Shown here in pieces: positions 1 through 11,434 of a DNA stretch of 64,000 nucleotides. The stretch is from Selaginella moellendorffii (taxonomy: Eukaryota > Streptophyta > Lycopodiopsida > Selaginellales > Selaginellaceae), in contig NW_003314312.1 of the NCBI RefSeq assembly GCF_000143415.4, positions 697,359-761,358 of the forward strand. Direction: 5' to 3'. Below the pieces are notes generated by a model. The model saw nothing but the letters and a program-made list of their open reading frames with translations. It ran no database searches and was not told the origin of the DNA. Position 1 is the first letter of the stretch; every line of letters begins with the position of its first letter. Position numbers and translations under genes: made by a program.

Positions 1-1640
1 TATAAAAAAACTGGTATTATCTATAGTTAATAATCTTATAATACTAGTAATTATGAAATTTGACAAATTGACACTATAACTATCTCTAAAACTGACATTG
101 TCACTATTACTATTTTTGACACTGACACTATCACTATCACTATCATTATCACATTGATATGTGACACACTTTTCTCATTGCAAGTGGATGCATTTAATTG
201 TCTTTTAATGTATCATCGATAAATAGATTTTTCATACGACTCCTCAATTTAAAGGAAGACTCACATTGTATATGTTATGCCTTGCTTACCTAGGAAGACT
301 TCTAGAAAATTAAATATATATTATATATAAGTTTTTAAAACATCATAAATTACCTCCTAGAAGCAATTGATAGAGAAGGACAAAAACCTTTAAGACGGCA
401 TTTGATGAACTCATATTCTTCAATTGCAAATATTGATATGCCAAAGTCACATGTTGCCTTGACCATTGAACCACTACCTATTATGCAATTGATGACAACA
501 CCTTTAGTTGGGTAATATAGCTCAAGTAGGATATGTATCGCCGATGGAGATCAGAACCGATACCCAGACAATATGTTGTGGATGTTGTCATCTATGAGAT
601 TTGATATGATATTAGTAGAGCTATCATACCTTAATAAAACCTGTGCAGCACGCTCACTATCACGAAAACCCTCATTTTCTCTTTTGCAAAACATATAGTT
701 ATAACGCAGGGATGAGATTTGGATATACTGTCACTGTGGATCCTTGGAACCTTGGGGGATAAATGGGGATAAAATAGCCACTAAGGGCTCTCTCATCAAG
801 CAATTGCCCCTTTTTCCAGTTGGCTTAAGGGGAGAGAGATAAGGTGCGCTACAATAGTAAATTCATATAACCTGAATAATAAAATTTTAGAGACAACCCA
901 AAACACAAGATGATTTCTTACCTTCTTTGGCATGCATAGGATGCCTTTAGTCTCGACCCAACACTATCCATGATGCACCTAGAAGAGAACCTCTTGAAGT
1001 TGACTCGAGTTGCATACTTTACAAGGCAGGAAATCCAATAAGGGTCATTTAGGAGAATGAAGGTAACTTGATTGGTTGTGTGAAGGAGAGTTGTTGCCAA
1101 AAAGAATGCATCTTTCAAGTGGTCTTTAGTCAGGATGTTCCAACTTGGGACATCACCATCAGCATCTAGAAGGCTATTTAGCATATCAAAGAGCATAGTG
1201 CATAAATAGAGAAGTCTAACTTATTTAAATTCGTGCATTTCTCACACAGTATGAACACTGTAAACTTTTTCTGGAGTTGTTTTTTTAATGGTGGTGTAGA
1301 CTAGAGTACATATCAACAAGGATGTTGATCTTCCCTAAGGGGGGGGAGAATGTTGTGAATATGATTGTGGATATCAAACATTACTTATTAAAAGGTCATT
1401 TTAAATATTTGTAACCAACTAAAGGGAACAACTTGAGAGATGATCTATAAGGGTTCAAATATAAAAGGAAAGGGCCCATGAACAAGAGTGCATCCCTTTT
1501 TCTAATTAATTAAGAGTCTTGGGATATTTAGGGTTAAACATCTTTGGGTTTAATAGTACTAGTCTAAGTAATTTCCCAGGAAATCTAAATCTAGAAGCTT
1601 ACAATATTTTTTTATTACTGTCATGAAGACAAGAGGTCAA
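1..1640. other. AT-rich intergenic DNA with dispersed repeat remnants
   Basis: No gene is supported here. Positions 60-160 hold a degenerate run of short ACTATC / ACTGAC-like units. Positions about 709-845 match the reverse complement of 54120-54253, so this is part of a dispersed repeat. The few open frames are short and show no family motifs. Confidence 0.6.
709..845 (+). repeat. Dispersed repeat, inverted relative to 54120-54253
   Basis: The stretch that reads GGGATGAGATTTGGATATAC and onward through a TTGGGGGATAAATGGGGATA block aligns to the reverse complement of 54120-54253. The shared blocks cover the opening phrase, the GGGGATAAA block, the CTCTCTCAT block and the CTCTCTCCCCTTAA block. 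The 54 kb copy is more AT-rich. No terminal structure was found, so its class is unknown. Confidence 0.6.
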
Positions 1641-3150
1641 TATTGTTCAACCCTTTGTCTCCAACCAAGCTAATTGAAAGCTGTCCTTTGTATGTGCACT
1701 TAGCCAAAAGAGCATAAAGACTAAATGCTATTAATTAAACATACTTGATCTGGTTAAAAAAAATTCATTCATTAGCTTGTATTTACTAGTGTTGGGAACC
1801 CCCATGATATTGAATTTGGTCCTTTAATACTTGTTAGGTGGTAGTTTATTGTGTTTGCAAAGACACTCTCACTATCATTTCCCTATATGTTAAATCTATT
1901 CAGTCCTATTAGCTATTTGTGAAAAGTGTCTAAATATGCTAATTTGGCATATCTTTGGAATATAGATATTATCTTGAACACAATGGTGTTGTTCCTATGT
2001 CCAAATTTGCAATCTAACATCATTCCATATTTAATAAGTTTTTGTGATTGTCTTAAAGACTAATTCCTAAGACTGGGGGAAAGCCTCTTCACTCCTTGAG
2101 TTATACGCTCAAAAGTTTTTTTATATTTTACTTCTTTTGCTCCTTGGCTTCATACTTAGGAGTTTGGCTCCAACCCATCATTCAATGGCCCAAGACCCTA
2201 AAAACTTGGGTTTTGCTCTATTGCCTTTGGACATATGGCATATGGCATATAGCATGTGGAAGGTTAAGGTTTTACTTCTTAGTTATCCTATAGTAAACCA
2301 CCATAAGATAAAGGGTGAAAACCTCGTATGCTACAGTACTCTATGTGTCCAAGTTCTATTTTAAATACTTAAAGGTACCACTAATATATCAATCTTTTGC
2401 TTATACCATGCCTATTTTCATTGTCTCATAAGTATTCCAAAACCACTCATACTATAGATTTGGTTTTCTAAAATTAAACCATCCATTCCATGAGTGTTTA
2501 TCCTATAACCACTCTTTAGGATCCCCATGATACCCCAAGATATGGGGTAACACTATCCTTTAATGCTTTCTTTGATCCCCACCAAGTCTTTCTCCAATCA
2601 CAATAGTGCTTACCAACACTACTATTGGATTGAGGCTTGAATGCTTGTCTACTAAATCCCAATGATATCTAAGACTTCTTTACTAGCTATACATATGGTT
2701 ACTAGCAAAAGGACCACTCCCCTTCTTTTCCATAATTAAGGATTTTTCAAACAATATTTCAAAACACCACAACATAATACAAGATTTATGGGTACTTCCA
2801 CTCAAGGTGATCAATAATCAAGGTGCTCTAGCCACATGACTAAATGTAAAATATCCAAATAGTGCCAATAATACTTGGATTTATATCATTAACCACTTGA
2901 TCTCTTGAAAGAGCTAAAATTGGCTTTATTTCACTGACACTTCACCAAGTCACCCCATTTATCCATTTATATTCACTTTAGCTTTGAACTCCTTAGTGCT
3001 TATATTAACACCCACCATTACAACACTTATCCTGACTATATAGTGCTTTTGGTCTAAACATGTTACACTTGTTGAACTTCTTCTTTAGCTACTATCATAT
3101 AATACACCTTTGACTCTATTTTAAGATTTAGGAATTTGTGTATTATCATG
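1640..3150 (+). repeat. Dispersed repeat family, copy A (AT-decayed)
   Basis: The left part (about 1640-2340) aligns with the reverse complement of 21115-22200. The right part (about 2360-3146) aligns with 7800-9370. Differences are mostly C to T or G to A: for example, GGATCGAGGC in the 8-kb copy is GGATTGAGGC here, and CACGTG boxes of the 21-kb copy are CATATG at 2232 and 2239. An LTR-like phrase TGTTGGGAACCCCC starts at 1790. No coding capacity remains. I infer an old, heavily deaminated copy of a non-autonomous element. Confidence 0.65.
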
Positions 3151-4501
3151 TATTTTTTATCTCTTTTTATTTACTAAGGAGTACATTCACTACTACTAAG
3201 CAAAATCAAACCCTAAACCTCAGCTAATGGATGGATTGCATTAAGTTTTATAGCCCTTATAAAGTAGGGTTATAGTTACAATGCCATATAATAATATTAA
3301 TGACTATATACTAATATTAGTGTTATAGTTGTCAGATTAGTTTCAATCAAGACCATTTGCTCTTGTATATAAACTATGGTTTTTGGGTTAATTGATATTC
3401 ACATTTTTGTATTCTCTATGCACTTGCAATATTTAAAATGTTTAATACAAATCTACTTTTTCTTTCCCATTATTTTAGTATATTATTAGTAATTTTATTC
3501 TCTCCTCTTCTCTTGATGACAAGCTTTAGACTCTACACCCTCAACCTCCTCAATATTAAACTCAACACTTTGAAATAGAAAAATCAAAGAAAAAGTACTT
3601 TTAAGGGAATGAAAGAATTCCTCAACAAAACAAAATCTCTTAATAGTAGTTATAAGCATGAAAAAGCACTCAATATGAAACTTTGGCAAAAGTGATTTAA
3701 CCCTTGGAACAAAGGAATACTCAACACTAAAATGATCAAAAACTTTGTTTATAAAACAAAAACAAATTCTCAATTATATACAGACTCTTGATATCTAAAT
3801 CAATTTGATGAAGATAGCAAACACTCAACTCAACACTATAAAAATAACAAGAATCATAAAAGTTAGAATTGATTAACATGCCAGGAGAAAAAAATACTAT
3901 AGATGAAGAAAATATATAAGGAGGTAGTAAAATCTATGAAGTAAGAAAAAGTTGGGAAAGCACAGAAGGGTAAAAAGAAAATGATCAAATAATAAATTGA
4001 AGGATTGACACTTACCTTGTGAAATATCCAACTCATGTTCAAAGTTATCCTCAATATAATCAAATTCCTTGTTGTCAAAATTCTATACAAATTTATAAAC
4101 ATCATCCTCCCAAATACATACTCAAGCATCTTTGATGAGCCAAACTGCATCATCCAAAGGTCTCCAATCAATCATACTCCACATTAATAGGAGATAATAA
4201 TACACCAAGAATAGCAAAAGTAATGCAATCACATCTTATGTAAGTTGAAGATGGCAACACATCATGCAACACTAAAAAGATCATGCCCCACAACACTAAA
4301 AACTAATTTAAAAAGGATATAGCCATAGGAACAACATTGCTAGATGATAAGAACATTGCATTATCTATAACCTAGAAGGCCACACTTCTTGACATGGTAA
4401 AAGAAGATAATGCAATGATGATTATAAGAAGAATATATTAAATAGTTTAATCTTATATCTGGCAAAAACTATAAAGAAGAATGATGGAAAAAAAAAAAGA
4501 G
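3150..4501. other. AT-rich intergenic stretch
   Basis: Open frames up to about 100 codons occur (for example 3863-4171, minus) but have low-complexity composition and no recognisable motif. I see no gene, tRNA or clear repeat boundary before the LTR at 4502. Confidence 0.5.
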
Positions 4502-4678
4502 TGTGAGTGCATGGAATATGGAAAGGGAATACAGAAATGTGCATCTCAATTAGCCCAAAAACCCTAGCTTATATACAGGAGCGAGTGGTCCGGATTGAAA
4601 CCAATCCGACGGCTACCAAAATCCACTACGCTAATATTAGTATACGGCATCGTAGCCGTACACTTGGCCCTCACATCA
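4502..4678 (-). repeat. 3' LTR of the Ty3/gypsy element
   Basis: This 177-bp repeat is identical to 11060-11236 except at two positions (ACAG vs ATAG near the left end, and CATCGTAG vs CATCTTAG near the right end). The terminal TG and CA dinucleotides are present. About 1.1 percent divergence implies a recent insertion. Confidence 0.92.
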
Positions 4679-4690
4679 TCCCCTCCTCTC
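4679..4690 (-). promoter_or_regulatory. Polypurine tract of the retrotransposon
   Basis: On the minus strand the 12 bases directly before the 3' LTR read GAGAGGAGGGGA, all purines. This is the expected position and composition of the plus-strand priming site. It also fixes the LTR edge at 4678. Confidence 0.8.
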
Positions 4691-4707
4691 GGAATAATGG
4701 AAGGCCG

Positions 4708-7606
4708 TCAGGGTTCTCTTGTAGATGGGCCGGGATCTGGAGGAACGTCACGAGGAGGCATCGGTGGATCTGTAGACGGTATTAACTGCTCCTGATCCCT
4801 TTGTATGAAGCGTTTTAACCGCTGCACATGCACAATCTCCGGAGGATCGGCTTGCTGAACATCATGCCGAACCTCATAAACTTGTGGTCCAACTTGCCGC
4901 AACACCCGATACGGTCCTTTCCACTGCGCAAGGAGCCCCTTAGATAAACCACGTACCGTAAGATGGGGAAAATGGACTAACACCAAATCATCCACTTTGT
5001 ACTCCGCTGGTGGACGATGATGGGAATTGTAGCGTCGTTGTTGTCCCACTTGTATGCGGCCTAAGTGTTCAGCAGACTCTGCTCGGACAAGTGGAAGAAT
5101 GCTTGTCAAATATTGATCCCATGACCTAGCATCAGGAGCTCGTGGCAATCGCGAAGGTAAACCCAGCTCTATTGGTAATATTGGATCATGACCATATAGA
5201 AGTTTATATGGTGAAGCACCAACAGAACTCTACACCCCTGTGACATAAGCATACCGAAGAGACGGCAAATAACCATCCCAATCCGAATGTTGAAAGTTCA
5301 CATACTTCGCAATCATCCCTTTGAATGTCCGAACGAGCCGTTCCACCAGACCGTCTGATTGTGGATGATAAGCACTCGTAAAAGGGTGGCGTATCCCCAA
5401 CCGAGATGTCAAAACATGAAATACCTCAGCCATAAATGCAGGACCATTATCCGAAAGAATCCGTTCTGGACAAGAATGCTGGAACACCACTCGATTAAGG
5501 AGGAAGTATCCAACCAACTTCCACCCAACGAGTCAAGTAGTCAGAAGCAATAATAACATACTCATTGCCAGGAGTCGATCGCGGAAAAGGTCCCATAAGA
5601 TCAAATGCTACCAACTCAAACGGACGAGAAACTGCAATTGACTCCAACCGTCCTTCCGCAGCACTAGGGGGAGTATTACGAGCTTGACACCAAACGCAGC
5701 TACGCACATACCGGATAATATCACGTCGCATCTCTGGCCAATAGAAAGATCTGCACAGCTTCTCGGTGACACGACGGTGTCCCATATGCCCACCTAGAAT
5801 AGGAGAATCATGGTAGGCATGGAGAAACCGCGGAATAAACACCGAAGGCACCACCAGCCGTAAATGAGCATCAGGATCCGTCCCCACAAAATAAAGAAGG
5901 CCATCTTCAAGGCGATATTGAGAATGTAAATGCCGAAAAGGCAAGTCATCAGCAAGTGATGCAGGATTTTCAAACCCATCTCGAAGCCTTCGAATCCACG
6001 GCTCAAACTTTTGAGCCTCGCGAACCTCATCCAGAGAAGGTAAATCTTGCTCTACGCCCTGTGGACACTGAACGTCAAGGACAGCAACCGCCGACGGCAT
6101 AGAATCCTCATCTAGAAAATCCACAGATGCTGGAACAACAGGTTCGTCAGAAACATGAGAAGTGAGTGGAGAAGGAAGAGGAGCTCGAGAGAGGGCATCA
6201 GCATCAGCCATAGAACTCCCTGGGCGATGAACAACATCGAAATCATATATCTGAAGCTTCAAAGCCCATCGGGCCGTACGACTAACCAGGTTCTTCCACT
6301 TCAATAATGAAGTAACAGCAGCATGGTCACCTTTAAGTAACGTCCGAGAACCATGTAAATAGGCATGAAGTTTCTCGAAACCCCAGACCGCTGCTAAACA
6401 CTCCTTCTCCGTCGTGGAGTAGTTCATCTCCGCTGGTTGTAATGTACGGCTTATGTAGGCAATGGGATGGCACTGACCAGGCACACTCGAGCTCTCTTGC
6501 ATCAACACACCTCCAAGACCAATGTCAGAAGCATCCACGCGCAAAATAAAAGGTCGAGTGTAGTCAGGATATGCCAAAACCGGAGGAGTCGTCAATAGCT
6601 CTTTGAGATTCACGAACGCCCGCTCACAATCGGGAGACCAGATGAAAGATGACGTTGATGACTTCAGCAACGCTCGCAATGGTATAGTGCGATCGGAAAG
6701 ATGATCCACAAAACGACCGAGATACTGCACCTTACCCAAAAAGCGCTGCACATCATTCACACACTTCGGAGTAGGGAACTTTAGAACAGCCACAAGTTTG
6801 TCAGGATCAACTTGCAAACCCTCACGAGAAATACGGTACCCAAGATAAGTTGTGTCCTTGGACCCAAACACGCACTTCGACCGCTTCAGCTTTAAACCAA
6901 CATCGCGTAGCCGATCCAACACTTTACAAACATCACGAACATGCTCCTCCCACGTCCCCTCCGAGTGGATCAAGACATCATCAATGAAGTCAGCCGTCAC
7001 CTTCGGCATATCGCAAAGAACCTCGTCCATCATTCGCTGAAAAGTTGCTGGAGCATTGTTCAAACCAAACGGCATCACCAAAAACTCGTACAAACCAAAT
7101 GGTGTACGAAAAGCAGTCTTAGGAATATCGTCTTCAGCCATCGGTACTTGCCAATACCCAGAAGCAAGATCTAGCTTGGTGAACCAACGACTTCGCCCCA
7201 GACGATCCAAGAGATCAGCAGTGTGAGGAAGAGGGTACACATCCGGGATCGTCACTTCATTTAACGAACGATAGTCGATGCAGAAACGAATACTCCCATC
7301 AGGCTTCGTCACAAGATGAGGTTCACATGCCCAAGGACTCCGCGACTTCCGAATAACACCCTTCTCCAACATCTCCTTGACGTTTGCACGTAAAATCTTG
7401 ATCTCCTTGGGTGACCGACGACGAACAGGAACCTTGATTGGACGAGCATCCCCGGTTGGAATGGGATGACGTGTGGCAATCTTGGCCCCAGACGATAGGT
7501 CAAATTCAAAGAGATCAGAATACTCCTTCATGAGCTGGTCAACTGCTGCAACACAAAGATCGTCGGAGGGATCGGAAAAGGGAAGAGCAGAACAAGATGG
7601 AAACAC
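4708..7606 (-). pseudogene. Retrotransposon pol: reverse transcriptase, RNase H, integrase (broken)
   Basis: The open frame 5495-7606 covers RT, RNase H and the start of integrase. RT shows a KPDGSIRFCIDYRSLN block and an active site read as FIDD where YIDD or YVDD is usual. RNase H starts at a RVDASD motif. Integrase shows an HxxxxH...CxxC zinc site and the first catalytic aspartate in FDLMGPF. Near 5510 the frame shifts. The rest of the catalytic core (SDNGPAF, then HPQSDGLVER) continues in 5230-5517. A TAG at 5230-5232 then interrupts, and a GPY/F-type C-terminal module (WKGPYRV) follows to 4708. No chromodomain is evident. Before the nested insertion this frame was continuous with the protease frame. 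Confidence 0.92.
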
Positions 7607-7611
7607 AAAAG

Positions 7612-9374
7612 GAAATAATGGGGGAACAAAATGTAAGCGACTGATTTTTCCATTCTACTTTAGTCACTTAACCACACCTCCGACCTCTTGGAGGAGTCTC
7701 ATTCACAACCTCCATAAGCTCAACTCAGGACTTGGGGTTTGCTAGCCCCGAGAATGGCATCCATGCCACTCAACCTTAGCACTTGGTCCAAGTGCTCCAC
7801 GTGTCCGATCCCATGATCGACACCCCAAGGTACCACTGACATATCGGCCCGTTACGCTAAGGCCATGCCCATTTACCTCGGTCACACTGGTGGTCCAACA
7901 CCACCTACATTCCAATCCCGTCTCTCAAAGACTGGGTCATCCATCCATGAGTGATCATCCCAGATCCACTCCTTAACATCCTTAGGATGCCTACAGACAT
8001 GGGGAATAGCCTTCCCCAATATCTCTGTTCCGGTCCCCACCAAGTCCCTTTCTGTCCTTGGCTGTGTTCGCCAACACTGCCACTGGATCGAGGCCCACCG
8101 GCCCGACCACTAAGTCCCACTATCCTCTAGGACTTCCTCACTGTGTGACTGTGTCCTTGGTCACTACCCCAGAGGACTGCTCCTCTTCCTTTCCACAGTC
8201 TGGGCCTTTGGGACAACATTTCGGAACACCGTGGCCTTACGCGAGCCACCTGGGTACTCTCCTCGCCTTCTGCCCTTGGGTGCTCTAGCCATGGGCTTAG
8301 AGCGGGTTCCGTTGAGCCACACCAGGTATCCAAGTAGGTAGTGCCACCCACACTTGGACTGGGAGCATCGGCCAGTGGATCTCCCAGGGGAACTAGAGCC
8401 GGCTCTTGAACACTTCACCAAGCTACCCCGCTTGTCGGTCCATGTTCACTCTAGTCTTGGACTTCCCAGTGGGCAGCTCATCACCCAACATTGGGTCCGG
8501 CCTTCCTGGGCCAAACTGGCCTTTCCTGGCCAAACTGGCTCCACTGCAGTCCTCCCCCCACTATACTTTTGGAGCTCACCAAACCCCCCAGGGTCTGGGA
8601 GACGAACGCTTTGGGCTTTCACCCTCTCAGGCTCCGGACTCGGACTCGGACTCGGACTCGGACTCGGACTTGGACTCGGATTCGGACTCGGACTCGGGCT
8701 CGGGCTCGGTCTCGGTCTCGGTCTCGGTCCCGATCTCGGTCTCGGTCTCGGTCTCGGTCCCGGTCTCGGTCCCGGTCTCGGTCTCGACTTCGGACTCCAT
8801 CTCGGACTCCATCTCGGACTCCATCTCGGACTCCATTTCGGGTCCATCTCGGGTCCACCTCGGACTCCATCTCGGACTCCATCTCGGACTCCATCTCGGG
8901 TCCATCTCGGACTCCACTTCGGACTCCAACTCGGGTCCATCTCAGGTCCACCTCGGACTCCACTTCGGACTCCATCTCGGACTCCACTTCGGACTCCATC
9001 TCGGACTCCATCTCGGGTCCATCTCGGACTCCACTTCGGACTCCAACTCGGGTCCATCTCGGGTCCACCTTGGACTCCACTTCGGGCTCCATCTCGGACT
9101 CCATCTCGGACTCCACTTCGGACTCCAACTCGAGTCCATCTCGGACACTCCCACGTGTCATGTGTTGGTCCTTTTGGGTCCCTTTTTGGAGCCTCGCCTT
9201 TTGCTCGCTTCGTGCTCATTCCTCGAGCACTTCGTTGGGAGTTCCACTCCCGCTCTTGACTTTTCAAGTCGGAGCTTTTGGTCCAAACGTGTTACGCTAG
9301 TTTGGCTCTCGCTTCGGCCACTACCATGTGGCGCCCTTCCGGCTCCACTTTGGGGCCTAGGGATTTTGTGTCTC
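7612..9374 (+). mobile_element. Nested non-autonomous element (repeat copy B), 1763 bp, no transposase
   Basis: The element lies between 9-bp direct repeats inside the retrotransposon. It is GC-rich and carries no protein-coding signature. Its core is a 0.5-kb hexamer/dodecamer satellite. Partial copies occur at 1640-3150 (A), 21115-22200 (C, left part), 24060-24345 (E) and 36400-37230 (D, inverted), all more AT-rich. Terminal inverted repeats are not clear: the two ends share only an ACAAAAT block near each edge. I infer a MULE-type or other DNA element, based on the duplication length alone. The class remains open. Confidence 0.7.
8636..9150 (+). repeat. Hexamer and dodecamer satellite within the nested element
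   Basis: The array starts with GGACTC units, changes to GGTCTC units, then to 12-bp units of the form CTCCATCTCGGA with variants such as CTCGGGTCCATC. Because the unit lengths are multiples of three, several frames stay open on both strands. This creates apparent proteins of 100-326 residues made of SD, RT, GL, RD, ES or SP dipeptides. These are artefacts of the repeat, not genes. A decayed version of the same array (ATGGAGTCTGAG units) is at 36480-36910. Confidence 0.9.
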
Positions 9375-10029
9375 ACACAAAAGTAATGGAAGCAGAGGTA
9401 GAAGTAGAGGGACGAAGAGGTACGGAAGTGAGAGGAATGGATGAAACATAAGGAAGTATGAGACAAGGGGGAAAAACCTCAAAGTCACACTTGGCATGAT
9501 TGTGCTGCAACCAATCCATACCAAGAATGAGGTCAAAAGCTTGACTCGGCACCACCCGCAACGACTGCAACTCAAGCTCGAGATCGCCCACACGCACCAC
9601 CAGGTCTGCCTCATCTCGTGCACATGCATGTGTACGGCCGTTGCCATAAAGAATGAAAACTGGATCGGCCGCACGACGCAAGTGTAGACGACAACGTGTG
9701 GCAACAGGTCGAGCAATAGAAGATAAACTCAAACCTGTATCAACCAACACGGAGAGAAGAATAGGAGACCTCTTGTTATAAAAACGAGCTTGGAAAGTAA
9801 ACACTGGATGAACCGGTGCCGAGTGAACCCCTTGATGATACTCCCGAAAGAAAGATGGAGGGGTCACTAACTTATTCGCGCAAGGTCCCTCCATTACTCG
9901 CGCGACTCCTCGTTTCCCGAATGCACCTCGGTATCCAAACCTTCCACTGCAGCAGCACCAATGGGACGTTGCTGACGCCAAGGTCTCCACCCAGGAAATG
10001 GAGGTCGCCAATCCGGAAAGCGCCGACAA
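9373..10029 (-). pseudogene. Retrotransposon aspartic protease region
   Basis: The minus-strand frame contains a retropepsin-like LVDTGLSLSSI motif and, about 80 residues later, FDLILGMDWLQHN, the usual C-terminal landmark of gypsy proteases. It overlaps the end of gag (9894-10029) in a different frame, so expression would have needed a frameshift. The frame ends at 9373 only because of the nested insertion. Without it, the frame continues into RT. Confidence 0.85.
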
Positions 10030-10826
10030 CGCCGATAAGTATGACCAACTTCATCACACGCCCAGCAACGAATGTCACGGCCACGACCACGTCCTCGCCC
10101 TTGTCCTTGGACTCGAGTAGCAGCAGCATCAACCTCCATGGGAACAGGACCATCACTCATAGGAAGTGGAGCTGAAGGACGTGTAGCAAGAAGTGGAAGA
10201 GGCGACGTCTCATAACGTTGTGCCAAGCGAAGAGCATCGTCAAGAGTGGCAGGAGCAAGTGCGTGCACAAGTCCGACAAGATCTTGACAAAGTGCTGGCC
10301 ACAACATTCCTAGCTTGATCCGCTCTGACATATTTGGCTCCGCACGAAGCAAAAGACTTCGGAAACGAACGCCAAATTGCATCACCGACTCAGATGGCCC
10401 TTGGCGAAGACGATGCAATTGTTGGAAGGCATCATCACAATCGTCGGCGTGTCCGAAGGCGCGTTTGAAGACGTCCGGAAGAACACTCCAATCGCCACGA
10501 GTAGCTGCGCTCAATCCATTGTATCACTGCAATGCCGTCCCTTGAAGACATGTGGGGAACTCACGCAAACGTCGAGCATCATCCCAAGAATGATATGTGG
10601 CAATCACCGTGAAGTGATCGAACCAATGGTACACATCATCCCCAGGATTCCCACGAAAGAACTCCGGCCAAACGCGAGGATTGGCACCAAAAGCAGGAGG
10701 AGTTGTACCATGTGCCGTGAATGCCGCCATCAACTGAGTTTGGTTGTTCAATTGCAAGCGCATAGCATCAAGCAATTGAACCAACTGCTACTCTAGAGTC
10801 AAAGGAGGAGATTGCGGATCGGCCAT
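9894..10826 (-). pseudogene. Retrotransposon gag (two in-frame stops)
   Basis: A likely start is the ATG at 10826 (MADPQSPP). The frame is interrupted by a TAG near 10788 and a TGA near 10522 but is otherwise conserved. The open parts are 10524-10784 (gag N-terminal region with a WPEFFRGNPGDDVYHWFDHF signature) and 9894-10514, which carries a CCHC zinc knuckle (CWACDEVGHTYRRC) preceded by a GRGRGRG stretch. It would form the particle and bind RNA. As it stands it cannot be made full length. Confidence 0.88.
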
Positions 10827-10864
10827 GAAAATGAATGAGAAAGAAAGAGCAAAAGAAGAGAAAT

Positions 10865-11015
10865 GACAAAAAGCTGGAAAGAAATGGTAGATCTAGACAA
10901 TGCAAAAAGCTAGATCTAAACCAAAATCCTGAAAGGAAAGAAAAAAAGAAAGGAAATGGAAAAAGCTAGATCTAGACAATGCAAAAGCTAGATCTAAACC
11001 GAAATCCCAAATCTA
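10865..11015 (-). repeat. Imperfect direct repeat in the retrotransposon leader
   Basis: Between the 5' LTR and gag, a unit containing TAGATCTAGACAATGCAAAA, then GCTAGATCTAAACC and AAATCC, occurs twice. The copies are about 75 bp apart with A-rich filler. This is the untranslated leader. It may reflect a slippage duplication during reverse transcription. Confidence 0.65.
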
Positions 11016-11059
11016 AGCACTCCCCAGGGACAATCAAAGGTGCCCTTCATCTCCACCAA

Positions 11060-11236
11060 TGTGAGTGCATGGAATATGGAAAGGGAATATAGAAATGTGC
11101 ATCTCAATTAGCCCAAAAACCCTAGCTTATATACAGGAGCGAGTGGTCCGGATTGAAACCAATCCGACGGCTACCAAAATCCACTACGCTAATATTAGTA
11201 TACGGCATCTTAGCCGTACACTTGGCCCTCACATCA
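11060..11236 (-). repeat. 5' LTR of the Ty3/gypsy element
   Basis: This is the 177-bp partner of 4502-4678. On the minus strand the sequence just inside it reads TTGGTGGAGATGAAGG. Its TGG is compatible with a tRNA 3'-end primer site, although I could not assign the tRNA. Confidence 0.92.
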
Positions 11237-11434
11237 AAGTATAATTTTGAACATTAAAAAAAATACTCTAACTTTACTCTCTAGAGACAATTTATAATGC
11301 CTCTCCAACTCCATCAGAATATGATAATAAAATACATCCAACGGCCTAAATTCAAAGAGTTCGCCCAAATAGGTAGTCCATATGTAAACTTAGGTTATCA
11401 GGGCTAGGGTTTTGTAGAATATTCTCCGAAATGG

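Larger units (their letters stand above)
7603..9383. repeat. 9-bp target site duplication flanking the nested element
   Basis: ACACAAAAG occurs at 7603-7611 and again at 9375-9383. Removing one copy plus the intervening 1763 bp rejoins the protease and RT reading frames exactly, both in the same frame. The pair is therefore a genuine insertion scar. A 9-bp duplication is typical of Mutator-like elements. Confidence 0.85.
4502..11236 (-). mobile_element. Ty3/gypsy LTR retrotransposon, defective, with a nested insertion
   Basis: The element lies on the minus strand. It has two 177-bp LTRs (4502-4678 and 11060-11236), a purine-rich tract beside the 3' LTR (4679-4690), and the order gag, protease, reverse transcriptase, RNase H, integrase, which is the Ty3/gypsy order. 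Each LTR on the minus strand begins TGATGTGAGG and ends CACTCACA. The host flanks share only AAG (AAGAG left, AAGTA right), so a clean target duplication is not seen. gag carries two in-frame stops, and the integrase region carries one stop and one frameshift. A 1763-bp foreign element splits the protease-RT linker. It cannot encode full proteins, but its LTRs are almost identical, so it moved recently. Confidence 0.93.

Noticed and set aside
61-165. Possible CRISPR-like or regular array at the left end
   Set aside because: The units are short degenerate simple repeats without unique spacers, and the genome is eukaryotic.
8354-9386. Long open frames (180-326 codons) on both strands over 8.4-9.4 kb
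   Set aside because: They are produced by hexamer and 12-mer satellite units and encode simple dipeptide repeats. No splice, start or family evidence supports them, and decayed copies of the repeat keep no frame.
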